Positions 44,691 through 53,816 of a stretch of DNA of 64,000 nucleotides are shown piece after piece. Source of the stretch: Mariniplasma anaerobium (GTDB taxonomy: Bacteria > Bacillota_I > Bacilli_A > Acholeplasmatales > Acholeplasmataceae); NCBI RefSeq assembly GCF_016865445.1, contig NZ_AP024412.1, positions 1,821,847-1,885,846 of the forward strand, in the 5' to 3' direction. Positions within the stretch are counted from its first letter, which is position 1. Every line of letters begins with the position of its first letter. The position numbers and the translations under genes are program-made. A model generated the notes under the pieces. That model searched no databases and was not told the DNA's origin. It was given only the letters and a program-made list of their open reading frames with translations.

Positions 44691-47600
44691 TTATGAAACT
44701 GTGTGAGATCCTAAATATGTGAATGTATCACTAGGATATTCAGTCCATTCAGCCAATGTAAATACTGCATTAGGTGAAGTAATATTAGCATTTCTTACCC
44801 ATGTTAAATTTTCAGCATCATTTTGATTATTAGTATGTCCAATTGAAAGAATAATATCAATGACAACACCATTTTTTCTTAATACAACTGCATCATCACC
44901 ATTCCAATTTGGAACACTTGGATATGATTGAGCTACATCAGCAAGGTCTAATATTGCTTGAACTGCACTTGCGTTTGCGATGATAAACACTTCACCAGCT
45001 GCAAGTGTTCCAGTTAAAGTATAAGAAACTGAAACTTCTGTAGAACCATTTGAATATAATTCTAATGTATAAGCAGTTAAGTCAAGAACACCATCAGTTG
45101 GATTGTATAATTCTAATGCTTTATTACTACTTGAACCTTCGATATATTCAGAAATGAATAAATCCATAGCTACAGTAGGTTCTAACATTGTATGTGATCC
45201 TATGAAAGTAAATGTATCTTGAGGATTTGATACCCATTCACTAGGTGTAAACACTGTATTTGGGCTAGTAACTGTTTCATCACGAACAAGTGTATGGTTA
45301 GCTGTTGAGCCTGTTCCCACTGTCCATTCACTACCTGGATCTTCTCCAACTAGACCAATAACATCAATCACAATACCTGATTTAACAAGTTCTACTGCAT
45401 CGTCGCCATTAAAATAAGTAACGCTTGATACAAGATCGCCTTCATCAATGATTGCTTGTACTGAACTAGAATTGTAAATTACATATACATCACCATTAAG
45501 AAGTGTACCAGTTAAAGTAACTGTATTGTTTGGAGTTACTGCACCATTTGAATATTGATTGATTGTGTATAATGATAAATCAACATCAGCACCAGTACCA
45601 TTAAAGATTTCTAATGCTTTATTATTTGAGCCACCTTCGATATATTCTGAGAAGAATAAATCTGAAGCGCCAGATATTGTTGAAGGAACGCCAACTTTAA
45701 CATAGAACATTGCTGTTGCTTCAGCTCCATTTAATGTTGCTGTTGCTGTTAAAGTAATTATTTCAGTTAATTCAGCTGGTAAAACTACTGCACCAGTAGC
45801 TGCGTTGATTATTGCATCATTTGATGAAGCCCAAGCGATTACTGAACCTTCTTCAGTTCCTAATACGGGAAGAACAAGAGTTCCTGCTTCTGTGATTGTT
45901 TCTACTAATTCTATAGCAGCTAAATCCATTGCAGCTTTGTCAGCGTCAGTTAATGTACCAACACCTAAGATTGTTGAACTTGTATAATACATGAAAGGTC
46001 CATTAGCCCAAGCCATAACAGCTGTAACATTTAAAACGTCACCAACAACTATTGCTTCTAAAGCAGTTTGTGCTGCTGTAGTTAATGTGCCTCTTGAATC
46101 AAATTTAATTTTTACTGAATTACCTTCAGCAGGTCTTGATAATGTAACTGTAATATTATCATAGCTGTCAGCATATACATCAGTAACTAATAGATTGTTT
46201 AATTCTACTAACATACCTTGATACATTAACATATCAGTTTCAGTTAACATTACTGCATCAACATTAGTTGCTGCAGGAAGTGTACCTGTAGTAAGTGCTA
46301 CAACTTCAGTAGGAGATATTTGTCTAAGTCCATTGTATACAGCACGTGTACCTGTAACGACAACTTCTTTACCTACATTAGCTTCAAATAAATCTTGAAT
46401 GTCAGTATCGAATGTATAAACAGCAATACCACCAGTTAAATCTTGAATGAAATAAGTTCTGTAATATTCATCAGCTGTAACAACACCTTGAACGATAACA
46501 ACATCATCTATTTCAGCATCGATTGCTGCACTTATTGGAACGATATTACCAACTAATATTTCAAACATAACTGTATCAGTTTCAGTGCCTTTAGTAATTG
46601 TTGCAGTTAAAGTAACTGTAACTTGTTTCATATCAGTAGGAACAACGATAACGCCAGCATCTGAAATAACTGCTGTATTATCAGAAGTCCAAGCAATTGC
46701 AGTTCCTAGATAAGCATCTAGTAAAGTTAATGTTTCATCTGCAATAACAGGTTGATCAACGTCTACCATAAGTGAAGCTTTTGTAGCTATAACAGCAGCT
46801 GCATCAGTCAATGCACTTTCAGTAATCATTGTAGTATCAGTGAAATATAGATAAGGAGCATTATTCCAAGCAAGTGGATTTGTAATAGCTACAACATCTC
46901 CAACTGCTAGAGAAGCTAATAAAGCAGCAGCTTCAGTAGAAAGTGTTACTCTTGAATCTTGTTTCATTGAAATTTCCATACCTGATGTACCATCAATTAG
47001 GTCAACATAAGTATTTCCATAAGAATCTGTGTCAACACCAACAACAATTAAACCAGTCATTTCAACTAATTGACCTTGGAATGGTTCTAATGAATCTGAA
47101 TCTAGGCCATGAGTATCAACGTTAAGTGCAACGATTGGAGCTGTTGCATCACCAACTAATTCATATGAATAAATACTTGATAATTGGATTAAGCCTTTAT
47201 ATTCTGCTCTTTCACCAATAATAGTAATTTCTTTACCAAAATTAGTTTGTAAGAATGTTTCTAAATCGCCCCAGCTTGTATAAATTGCTATACCAGCTGT
47301 ATCATCTTGAATAAAGTAAGTATTTTGATATTCAGCAGAAGTAACAATACCTGTAACTTCAACTAAATGACCAGTGCCTAACTGTACTGCTTCTAAGATT
47401 GTAGAGTTTGGAAGTTCACCAACTTTAAACATAACAGTGAATGTTCCAACTTCAGTACCCTTAGTAATTGTAGCAGTTAATGTAACATCTTCTTGACCAG
47501 TAACAGGCATTATTAATGCGCCTGTAGTTGCATCAACTAATAGAGAATCTGAAGCCCAAGCAATTGTTGCACCTTGAGTAGATGTTGCAAGAAGATCTAA

Positions 47601-48434
47601 TGTATCTGCTTCAATATATTCATATTCAAACATTGGTTCTAATTCATCTTTAGCCATTTGAACTGCTTCAGCATCAGAAGCGATATAAGTGATATCTTCA
47701 GCTTCGCCAGTAAATACTAGTGTGAATATTGTTCTATCATTTCTATAAGAGAACATGAAAGCATTAAATGATACTACTTTTCCATCAAATGCATTAAATG
47801 CAGCTTTATTAGATTTGTAATAAATCATAATTGCATTATCTGTATAAGGTGAGTTAGCATCAGAGTTAATGTTTGCTCCACTATAATCAGTGTTTACAAA
47901 GAAAGTTTCATAATTACCATCACCTTGAATTTTAACTAGTGCAGTAATTTCAACATATTCATACACAAATAAATTGCTTGCGCCATATGTAGGTGCTGTA
48001 TCAGGTACAAATGCAGCAATATCATCAACAACTGTTGGAGTTAATACTGTAACATCACCTTCAGAGAGAGTTGCAACAGCTGGCATTGTAGAGTCTGATG
48101 TGTTGTTTAATTGTGGAGAACCGTTATAAACATCAAATAGACCATAAACGTCATATACCATACCTACAGTAACTGTAGGAGCAGCGCCGTTATAAACAGC
48201 TAAGATACCAGTTGAATCAGCAAATAAATATGTATCTGCAGTTAATCCAACTACTGTAACGTCTTCAACTTTAACAAAATCGCCAGCAACAGCAGTTGCT
48301 AATACATCAGCAATACTTGCATATAATGTTGGTTCAACATTTGCTAAAACTAATACTGTAAATTCTTTTGTAACGCTTTGAGTATCTTTAGTTAATGTAG
48401 CAGTTAAAATAACTGTAACATCATCTAATCCCAT
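44691..48434 (-). CDS. Lamin-tail/OB-fold surface protein, C-terminal part of a frameshifted lipoprotein
   Basis: The reading frame is open from about 48557 to 44691; the first ATG (48434) has no ribosome binding site and falls inside an Ig-like repeat, so it is not a real start. Domains in order: end of an Ig-like repeat, then three alternations of OB-fold-like modules (VKVEDVTVVGLTADTYLFAD, VEVTGIVTSAEY, VIVQGVVTADEY, each with YFIQD-GIAVY-type cores) and atrophied bacterial Ig repeats (VTLTATITKGTE). Two lamin-tail domains follow at the C-terminus (DLFFSEYIEGGSNNKALEI and DLFISEYIEGSSSNKALEL). Such OB plus LTD sets accompany secreted nucleases. No nuclease residues are seen here, so it may bind nucleic acid for the SNase encoded next. 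Confidence 0.8.
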   Translation of the reverse strand: MGLDDVTVILTATLTKDTQSVTKEFTVLVLANVEPTLYASIADVLATAVAGDFVKVEDVTVVGLTADTYLFADSTGILAVYNGAAPTVTVGMVYDVYGLFDVYNGSPQLNNTSDSTMPAVATLSEGDVTVLTPTVVDDIAAFVPDTAPTYGASNLFVYEYVEITALVKIQGDGNYETFFVNTDYSGANINSDANSPYTDNAIMIYYKSNKAAFNAFDGKVVSFNAFMFSYRNDRTIFTLVFTGEAEDITYIASDAEAVQMAKDELEPMFEYEYIEADTLDLLATSTQGATIAWASDSLLVDATTGALIMPVTGQEDVTLTATITKGTEVGTFTVMFKVGELPNSTILEAVQLGTGHLVEVTGIVTSAEYQNTYFIQDDTAGIAIYTSWGDLETFLQTNFGKEITIIGERAEYKGLIQLSSIYSYELVGDATAPIVALNVDTHGLDSDSLEPFQGQLVEMTGLIVVGVDTDSYGNTYVDLIDGTSGMEISMKQDSRVTLSTEAAALLASLAVGDVVAITNPLAWNNAPYLYFTDTTMITESALTDAAAVIATKASLMVDVDQPVIADETLTLLDAYLGTAIAWTSDNTAVISDAGVIVVPTDMKQVTVTLTATITKGTETDTVMFEILVGNIVPISAAIDAEIDDVVIVQGVVTADEYYRTYFIQDLTGGIAVYTFDTDIQDLFEANVGKEVVVTGTRAVYNGLRQISPTEVVALTTGTLPAATNVDAVMLTETDMLMYQGMLVELNNLLVTDVYADSYDNITVTLSRPAEGNSVKIKFDSRGTLTTAAQTALEAIVVGDVLNVTAVMAWANGPFMYYTSSTILGVGTLTDADKAAMDLAAIELVETITEAGTLVLPVLGTEEGSVIAWASSNDAIINAATGAVVLPAELTEIITLTATATLNGAEATAMFYVKVGVPSTISGASDLFFSEYIEGGSNNKALEIFNGTGADVDLSLYTINQYSNGAVTPNNTVTLTGTLLNGDVYVIYNSSSVQAIIDEGDLVSSVTYFNGDDAVELVKSGIVIDVIGLVGEDPGSEWTVGTGSTANHTLVRDETVTSPNTVFTPSEWVSNPQDTFTFIGSHTMLEPTVAMDLFISEYIEGSSSNKALELYNPTDGVLDLTAYTLELYSNGSTEVSVSYTLTGTLAAGEVFIIANASAVQAILDLADVAQSYPSVPNWNGDDAVVLRKNGVVIDIILSIGHTNNQNDAENLTWVRNANITSPNAVFTLAEWTEYPSDTFTYLGSHTVS

Positions 48435-48565
48435 TGCTGGACGAGTAACTGTACCATCATTAGCGATAGCTGCAGTGTTATCTGATGACCATGTAACAAC
48501 TACGCCTTCAGAACCTACTGTAACAGGTAATGTGATATCAGTTGCGACACCACCACTAATACCAT

Positions 48566-49255
48566 CTAATATAAAGCTGTTTTAGCTTCATCTAAGATTT
48601 GTGATACTGGTTTTTCAGTGAATGCTAAAACTTTAATTAAGAATGTAGCTTCTTCACCACCAATTGTTGCAGTTAATGTAACAACTTGGTCAGCAATTCC
48701 GAAATTAGGTCTAGTTACTGAACCATTTATTGCAACATAAGTCGCATTTGATGTTGTCCAAGTAATGTTTAGTCCTAATGCAGTTGCAGGAAGAACGATG
48801 TCAGTTGTTGTTTCATAAACTGAACCAACCATTTCTAATGTTGTACCTGTGATCACAATAGCATCAAGTGCATCTAGTGGATCAATAACTACAACTGCAG
48901 CTATAACTGTAACTGTAACAGAATAAGTTTCTGAAACATCGCCTAAAGTTAATGTAGCAGTTAATACAACTTCAGTATCTACTGCTGGTCTAGTAACAAC
49001 GCCTGCGTTACTAATAACAGCTGTATTTCCTGATGCCCAAGATACTGATATTTCACCAATTGTTTCAGGTAAAATTAAGTTCTTAGTAACTGAGTCCTGT
49101 GTGTCGCCACTTGAATACGTAACGGCAATCGTTTCTAATGCTTGATCTACTAAATCTTGGTCTGTGTCACCACAAGCAACCAAAACTACTGCAGAAAGCA
49201 TCATAAACATAAACGTTAACAGAACTTTAGATAAATTAAATCTTTTTGATTTCAT
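48566..49255 (-). CDS. N-terminal part of the frameshifted lamin-tail lipoprotein
   Basis: From ATG 49255 (GGAGG at 7 bases; an upstream in-frame Met at 49309 has no site). Lipoprotein signal with Cys28 (VVLVAC), then two atrophied Ig-like repeats (TKNLILPETIGEISVSW, VSWASGN, TVTRPNF). It stops at TAG 48566 inside what should be a third repeat. Just past the stop, in the -1 frame, the sequence continues as LDGISGGVATDITLPV and runs into the large downstream frame. One extra A in the four-A run (plus-strand T at 48580-48583) would join the two into a lipoprotein of about 1,520 residues. Sequencing error, mutation or phase variation are possible. Confidence 0.78.
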   Translation of the reverse strand: MKSKRFNLSKVLLTFMFMMLSAVVLVACGDTDQDLVDQALETIAVTYSSGDTQDSVTKNLILPETIGEISVSWASGNTAVISNAGVVTRPAVDTEVVLTATLTLGDVSETYSVTVTVIAAVVVIDPLDALDAIVITGTTLEMVGSVYETTTDIVLPATALGLNITWTTSNATYVAINGSVTRPNFGIADQVVTLTATIGGEEATFLIKVLAFTEKPVSQILDEAKTALY

Positions 49256-49326
49256 TTGAATCCTCCGTTTTTTTTTGTTTATTTTTTTGATGTCTTTGTA
49301 GACTTTCAAAATTTATAAAATATGAT

Positions 49327-49354
49327 GTTGCCAGTCAATGAACTGACTGGCAAC
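49327..49354 (-). repeat. Perfect intergenic hairpin after the second solute-binding protein gene
   Basis: Eleven-pair perfect inverted repeat GTTGCCAGTCA / TGACTGGCAAC with a 6-base loop and no T-run, between the binding-protein stop (49372) and the lipoprotein start. It parallels the hairpin at 1206-1231 after the other binding-protein gene. Likely mRNA 3'-end stabiliser or partial terminator. Confidence 0.7.
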
Positions 49355-49371
49355 CTTAAAACCTTAGTTAA

Positions 49372-51285
49372 TTACGCACCTTTTTGAGCTTCATTATAAG
49401 CTTCATTAAGTGCTTCTTGAATGTTTCCATCACCTAGCATAATACGTTCTAATGCTGAACCAACTTGAGTACGAGCTCTTGAAGAACCGATAAATGCTGG
49501 ATCAAAGAACATGTATCCTGATTGTTGATAAGCTGCATTAGCTGCCATTGCGATAGCTGCTGCTTTATTATCAGTTGTTGATGGATTGTTTAAGAATGCT
49601 TGATATTCTGTAGATGTATAAGCACTTGTTCTTACAGGAAGATATCCAGTTTCAATTGCCCAATCAGTTGTTACATCTTTAGAAATTAAGTATTTTAAGA
49701 ATAACCATGAAGCTAGTTTTTCTTGATCTGATCCTGTATCCATTAATGAAACATTCGTACCTTGTTGAATAACTGCTTTTTCATCTAGCATATTTACATT
49801 ATAAGGAACTGGTGCAACACCAATTTCAAAACCACTACTTGGAACATTATATGTAACGCCAGCTGAAGAACCAATAGTTATAAATGTTTGTTGGTTAACA
49901 AATGGAGTTGAAGCATAATCTTGATCCCAGAACTCAGGTAATGTAAATACTGTATTATTATTCTTTAAGAATGTCATAGCAGCAAATGTATTAGCATTTT
50001 GATGCCATAGGAATTCACCTTCGAATGTAGAGAAGTTTAATGCAGTGTATTCACCACCGAATTGTCTAGCAAATGTAATGAATGCATTTCCTGTTGAGTC
50101 ATATGCTGCAGGAACGATTAACGCTTGAGCTGCTGCGATTTCAGTTGCTAGTTGTGCTGCAGTTTGACCTGGATTCGCATCTAAAACTTTTTGTCTTGCG
50201 ATTGCTTGACCTTCTGCTTCTAATTGAGGAGCTATAGCAATGATATCTTGCCATGTTTCAGGAACGTCTAGTCCTAAATCATCAAAAACAGTCTTATTAT
50301 AAATCATTACTTCAGTTGATTTATTAAATGGAAGAGAATAATATGTACCATTTGCATCATATTGTGTATTTTCTTCTAAGTAAGATGCGATAATATCGTC
50401 TAATGCGTCATCACCATTTAATCCCCAAGTTTCTGAATAGATATAAGGATTTAAGTTAAGTACTGCATCACCATTTAAATATTCTGCAACATGATCTGGA
50501 TAACCTTGAACTAAGTTTGGATAGTCACCAGCTGTAATTGCATTAATCATATTACTCTTTAATGTATCATAATTACCAGTACCTTCTGGTATAGTAACTG
50601 TTACATTAGGATACATAGCCATAAAGTCAGTTGCATATCCACGGATTAAGTTTGCTTTATCTTCACCCATTGCATGCCATAATTCGATTTCTACAGTTTC
50701 AGTAAATGTAGTTGGAATACCACTATCTACAACTGTTAATAGAATTGCTGCACTAGCTCTTACGCCATCATAAGTAATTCTGATGTTGATTGTGTAAGTT
50801 CCAGCTGCATCTAATAGATAAGCACCACTTACAACGATATCTGCAGTGATATCTTCACCATCAGGTGTTTGTGCAGTTATACCAGCAAGTGGATCATAAG
50901 AACCAGAACCTATGTAATATAGTTGTTGTGCAACTACACCATATAATACTGGTGGCTCTACGCTTGCATCACCTTGAACTGTTAAATTAATAGTTGCAGA
51001 AGCAGTTGCGCCTGCGCTATCTTCAACTGTTAATGTAATAACATATGTACCAGCAACGTCATTGTCACCTGTTTCATATCCTGTCACTACGATTGCTCTA
51101 GAGATGTCACCATCTTCTTCATCTGTAGCTGTTACGCCTTCAAGTGGTGTAAACGCGTCACCTTGTTGAATCACTTGAGTAGGATTTGTAACAGTGATTA
51201 CTGGAGCTTGATTTCTTTTAGTCGCACAAGCTGATAAAGTCATAACTCCAAGTATTACTAAAATCGAAAATACTATTTTTTTCAT
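49372..51285 (-). CDS. Family 1 solute-binding lipoprotein with two Ig-like domains
   Basis: 637 residues. Lipoprotein Cys20 (MTLSAC). Two DUF5011-like Ig domains at about 30-110 (LEGVTATDEEDGDISRA) and 113-190 (PLAGITAQTPDGEDITA). The family 1 binding fold follows from about 197 (EIELWHAMGEDKANLI, PNLVQGYPDHVAEYLN, MIYNKTVFDDLGLDVPETW). Captures substrate outside the membrane for the permeases encoded just upstream (gap 58 bases). Family 1 partners of CUT1 importers bind oligosaccharides or glycerol-phosphate-type ligands. The operon position next to LTD and nuclease genes raises the idea of a nucleic-acid-derived ligand, but that is speculation. Confidence 0.92.
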   Translation of the reverse strand: MKKIVFSILVILGVMTLSACATKRNQAPVITVTNPTQVIQQGDAFTPLEGVTATDEEDGDISRAIVVTGYETGDNDVAGTYVITLTVEDSAGATASATINLTVQGDASVEPPVLYGVVAQQLYYIGSGSYDPLAGITAQTPDGEDITADIVVSGAYLLDAAGTYTINIRITYDGVRASAAILLTVVDSGIPTTFTETVEIELWHAMGEDKANLIRGYATDFMAMYPNVTVTIPEGTGNYDTLKSNMINAITAGDYPNLVQGYPDHVAEYLNGDAVLNLNPYIYSETWGLNGDDALDDIIASYLEENTQYDANGTYYSLPFNKSTEVMIYNKTVFDDLGLDVPETWQDIIAIAPQLEAEGQAIARQKVLDANPGQTAAQLATEIAAAQALIVPAAYDSTGNAFITFARQFGGEYTALNFSTFEGEFLWHQNANTFAAMTFLKNNNTVFTLPEFWDQDYASTPFVNQQTFITIGSSAGVTYNVPSSGFEIGVAPVPYNVNMLDEKAVIQQGTNVSLMDTGSDQEKLASWLFLKYLISKDVTTDWAIETGYLPVRTSAYTSTEYQAFLNNPSTTDNKAAAIAMAANAAYQQSGYMFFDPAFIGSSRARTQVGSALERIMLGDGNIQEALNEAYNEAQKGA

Positions 51286-51343
51286 TACTTTCCTCCTAAT
51301 AATTTTTTGTCTTATATATTTTCTATATCTTTTTTAGATATAT

Positions 51344-52762
51344 TTATCCTTTTGTACCGCTTCTTCCTACACCTGAAATAATAAATTTCTTAAGTGAGAA
51401 GAATAAAATAATTAATGGAACTGTAACTAACGCTGTTGCGGCTAATTGAATGTTATAAACCGGTCTAGCATCACTTGCTCCTGAATCAGTTGTAAAACTT
51501 GTTCCACGAAGTGCTACTGAGATCAACCAATTATCTTGTGATCTTGTAACTAATTGTGGCCAAATATATGCATCCCATGCACCAATGGCACTTAAAATGA
51601 TAATTGTGATGATTGTTGGTTTTGCAATTGGAATCATAACGCGAGTTAAATATTTGAAATCTCCACATCCATCTACTCTTGCTGCTTGATAAAGTGTATC
51701 TGGAATTTGTTTAAATGATTGTCTTAAGAAGAAGATATAGAATACACTTACCATAAATGGAAAGATCAATGCTGCTATCGTATCAATCCAACCTAGTCTT
51801 GAAACTGTAACATAGTTTGTAATTGTATATAATTCTCCAGGAATCATCATTGTTAGTAAAAGAATTGAAAATATAAACTCTCTACCTTTGAAATTTAATC
51901 TTGCAAATGCGAATGCCGCTAAAATTGTTGTTGTAACTGTCCCTAACATTGTTATAACACCAACTCTAATTGTATTCCAAATATAAGTACCAAAATCAAA
52001 TCTTGTAATTGCTAGTTTGAAGTTTACCCATTGCATTTCTCCAAGTCCTATAACAAATCTTGGATTTAAAGCAGTAGTAAGCTCTTCGTTGGTCTTTAAA
52101 GCTGTTAGAATCATCCAATAAAACGGAATGAATATAAATAATGCCATTAAAGTTAAGAAGGTATAAGTCCCAACCATTCTAACAATCTTTAATATAAAGT
52201 CTCTTTGACTTATTTTTTCTAAGTCTTGTTGACTTTCAGATTGTTCATCTCTTCTTTCTTTTCTTTCTTTAGCAATTCTAAATGTTTCTCCTGAGAAAAA
52301 CATCTTTAATTTATCCCATGCATTGATTAATGTTTGCTTTAAACGATAACCTTTAACAAGTTCTTTCATTTGGAATCCAATTTCGTATCTTAATACTGCA
52401 GAAAATGGATTTAAAGTAACTAAACTCATTACAGCGTATAAATGTTGAGTCCGATAAGACCATTCATCAACTTCAATTGCTTCTTTTGAGAAATATCTTC
52501 TCATATTTTGAAAAGCCATTGGAGTAAAAACTAATAAATATCCTAATAAAAGTGCAATGATTGTATTAACGCCTGCTTGCAGGAATTCTAATCCGAAAAT
52601 TGTATATATTGTCCCTGGATCAACTTGTTCTGTAATAGCTCCTGGTTCAATTAATAAGACAAACAGATAACTAACTAAAATAAATGCGAATACCACATAC
52701 ACAATATCGATTAGGTTAGCTATGAGTTGTAATTTCTTAATGCTTTTTGTTATTCTTTTCAT
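51344..52762 (-). CDS. CUT1 ABC permease, MalG/UgpE type, with N-terminal membrane extension
   Basis: 472 residues, against about 275 for usual MalG-type permeases. The core begins near residue 195 (DFILKIVRMVGTYTFL) with six helices and the EAA loop AARVDGCGDFKYLTRVMIP that docks on the ATPase. The extra 190 residues hold about two membrane helices (LIDIVYVVFAFILVSYLFV; INTIIALLLGYLLVFTP) and a charged cytoplasmic segment (RKERRDEQSESQQDLEK). Imports the ligand of the neighbouring binding protein together with the MalF-type partner. The extension may regulate or stabilise the complex; I know no role for it. Confidence 0.92.
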   Translation of the reverse strand: MKRITKSIKKLQLIANLIDIVYVVFAFILVSYLFVLLIEPGAITEQVDPGTIYTIFGLEFLQAGVNTIIALLLGYLLVFTPMAFQNMRRYFSKEAIEVDEWSYRTQHLYAVMSLVTLNPFSAVLRYEIGFQMKELVKGYRLKQTLINAWDKLKMFFSGETFRIAKERKERRDEQSESQQDLEKISQRDFILKIVRMVGTYTFLTLMALFIFIPFYWMILTALKTNEELTTALNPRFVIGLGEMQWVNFKLAITRFDFGTYIWNTIRVGVITMLGTVTTTILAAFAFARLNFKGREFIFSILLLTMMIPGELYTITNYVTVSRLGWIDTIAALIFPFMVSVFYIFFLRQSFKQIPDTLYQAARVDGCGDFKYLTRVMIPIAKPTIITIIILSAIGAWDAYIWPQLVTRSQDNWLISVALRGTSFTTDSGASDARPVYNIQLAATALVTVPLIILFFSLKKFIISGVGRSGTKG

Positions 52763-52775
52763 ATTATCCTCCTAA

Positions 52776-53816
52776 TCAATAATGAACACGTTTTTTACCT
52801 ACTCTTAATTGAATGACAGTAAATACCATAATAATTAAGAATAATAGGATCGCTGCAGCTGCAGCTTCACTTAACGCACCATTTCTTCCTGTTTCTTGTA
52901 AGTATTCATATATAAAGAATACGATAGTCTTCAAGTTAACCTGTCCATTTGCACCTGTTGTAATCACACCAGATGTACCAATAATCGCTACAATAGAAGA
53001 GTAAGTCTTAAATGTACCAATAATGGATGTTACTAAAATATAGAATATCATCGGTGAAATCAACGGTACTGTAATTCTTCTAAATGATTTAGATCTAGAA
53101 GCACCATCAATTTGTGCTGCTTGATAATATTGTTTATCAATACCTTGTATACTTGATAAGAATACAATAATTTTAAATGCTAACCCTGCCCAAACACCAT
53201 GAATTAGAATAACTGCCATTGCAGACCAATAAGTCGCACCAACACCTACCCATGGAACTGGGGTTCCTCCAAACCAGGTAACAACTTGGTTTGCTAATCC
53301 TAAATTAAATAAATCATTCGTATTTCCTTTAAACATAAATGCGAAAACTAAACCAATCGCAATTGAATTTGTTACATAAGGTAAGAAAAACATGTTTTGG
53401 AAAAATCCTTTAAGTGGTTTAATCGAATTCATCGCAACAGCAATGAATAAAGCTGCTACAATTGCGATTGGTACACTTACAAATACGATAATTGCAGTAT
53501 TTAATATAGCTTGTCTAAATCCAGATTCGCTTAATACTGTAACATAATTACCAATAAGTGTGTATCCATCGAATTCTCCGGTTACAATATTGTACCCACT
53601 GTAAAATGAAACTAAAAATGAATTAATAATTGGATAAAATGTAAATACTCCTAATACCAGTAGTGCTGGTAGTAAGAAGAAGATTGCTTTAAACCAACCA
53701 GGCATATGCGCAAAGAATCTTAAATGATGTTTCTCTAGAAAATCATTTAGTCTCACTGCCATATAATGTGTTTTAGACCTAATAGACCATTTTAATTCTC
53801 TAATAAACTCTTTCAT
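52776..53816 (-). CDS. CUT1 ABC permease, MalF/UgpA type
   Basis: 346 residues. Six main membrane helices (FLLPALLVLGVFTFYP, AIVAALFIAVAMNSI, AMAVILIHGVWAGLAF) and the EAA loop QAAQIDGASRSKSFRRITVP. An N-terminal cytoplasmic stretch of about 40 residues precedes helix 1. It forms the heterodimeric channel with the MalG-type permease encoded 13 bases downstream, and overlaps the ATPase gene by four bases (ATGA). Typical of carbohydrate importers. Confidence 0.94.
   Translation of the reverse strand: MKEFIRELKWSIRSKTHYMAVRLNDFLEKHHLRFFAHMPGWFKAIFFLLPALLVLGVFTFYPIINSFLVSFYSGYNIVTGEFDGYTLIGNYVTVLSESGFRQAILNTAIIVFVSVPIAIVAALFIAVAMNSIKPLKGFFQNMFFLPYVTNSIAIGLVFAFMFKGNTNDLFNLGLANQVVTWFGGTPVPWVGVGATYWSAMAVILIHGVWAGLAFKIIVFLSSIQGIDKQYYQAAQIDGASRSKSFRRITVPLISPMIFYILVTSIIGTFKTYSSIVAIIGTSGVITTGANGQVNLKTIVFFIYEYLQETGRNGALSEAAAAAILLFLIIMVFTVIQLRVGKKRVHY

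Noticed and set aside
48560..48600. Programmed -1 ribosomal frameshift in the lamin-tail lipoprotein gene
   Set aside because: No slippery heptamer in frame and no obvious downstream pseudoknot; a homopolymer length change explains the break more simply.
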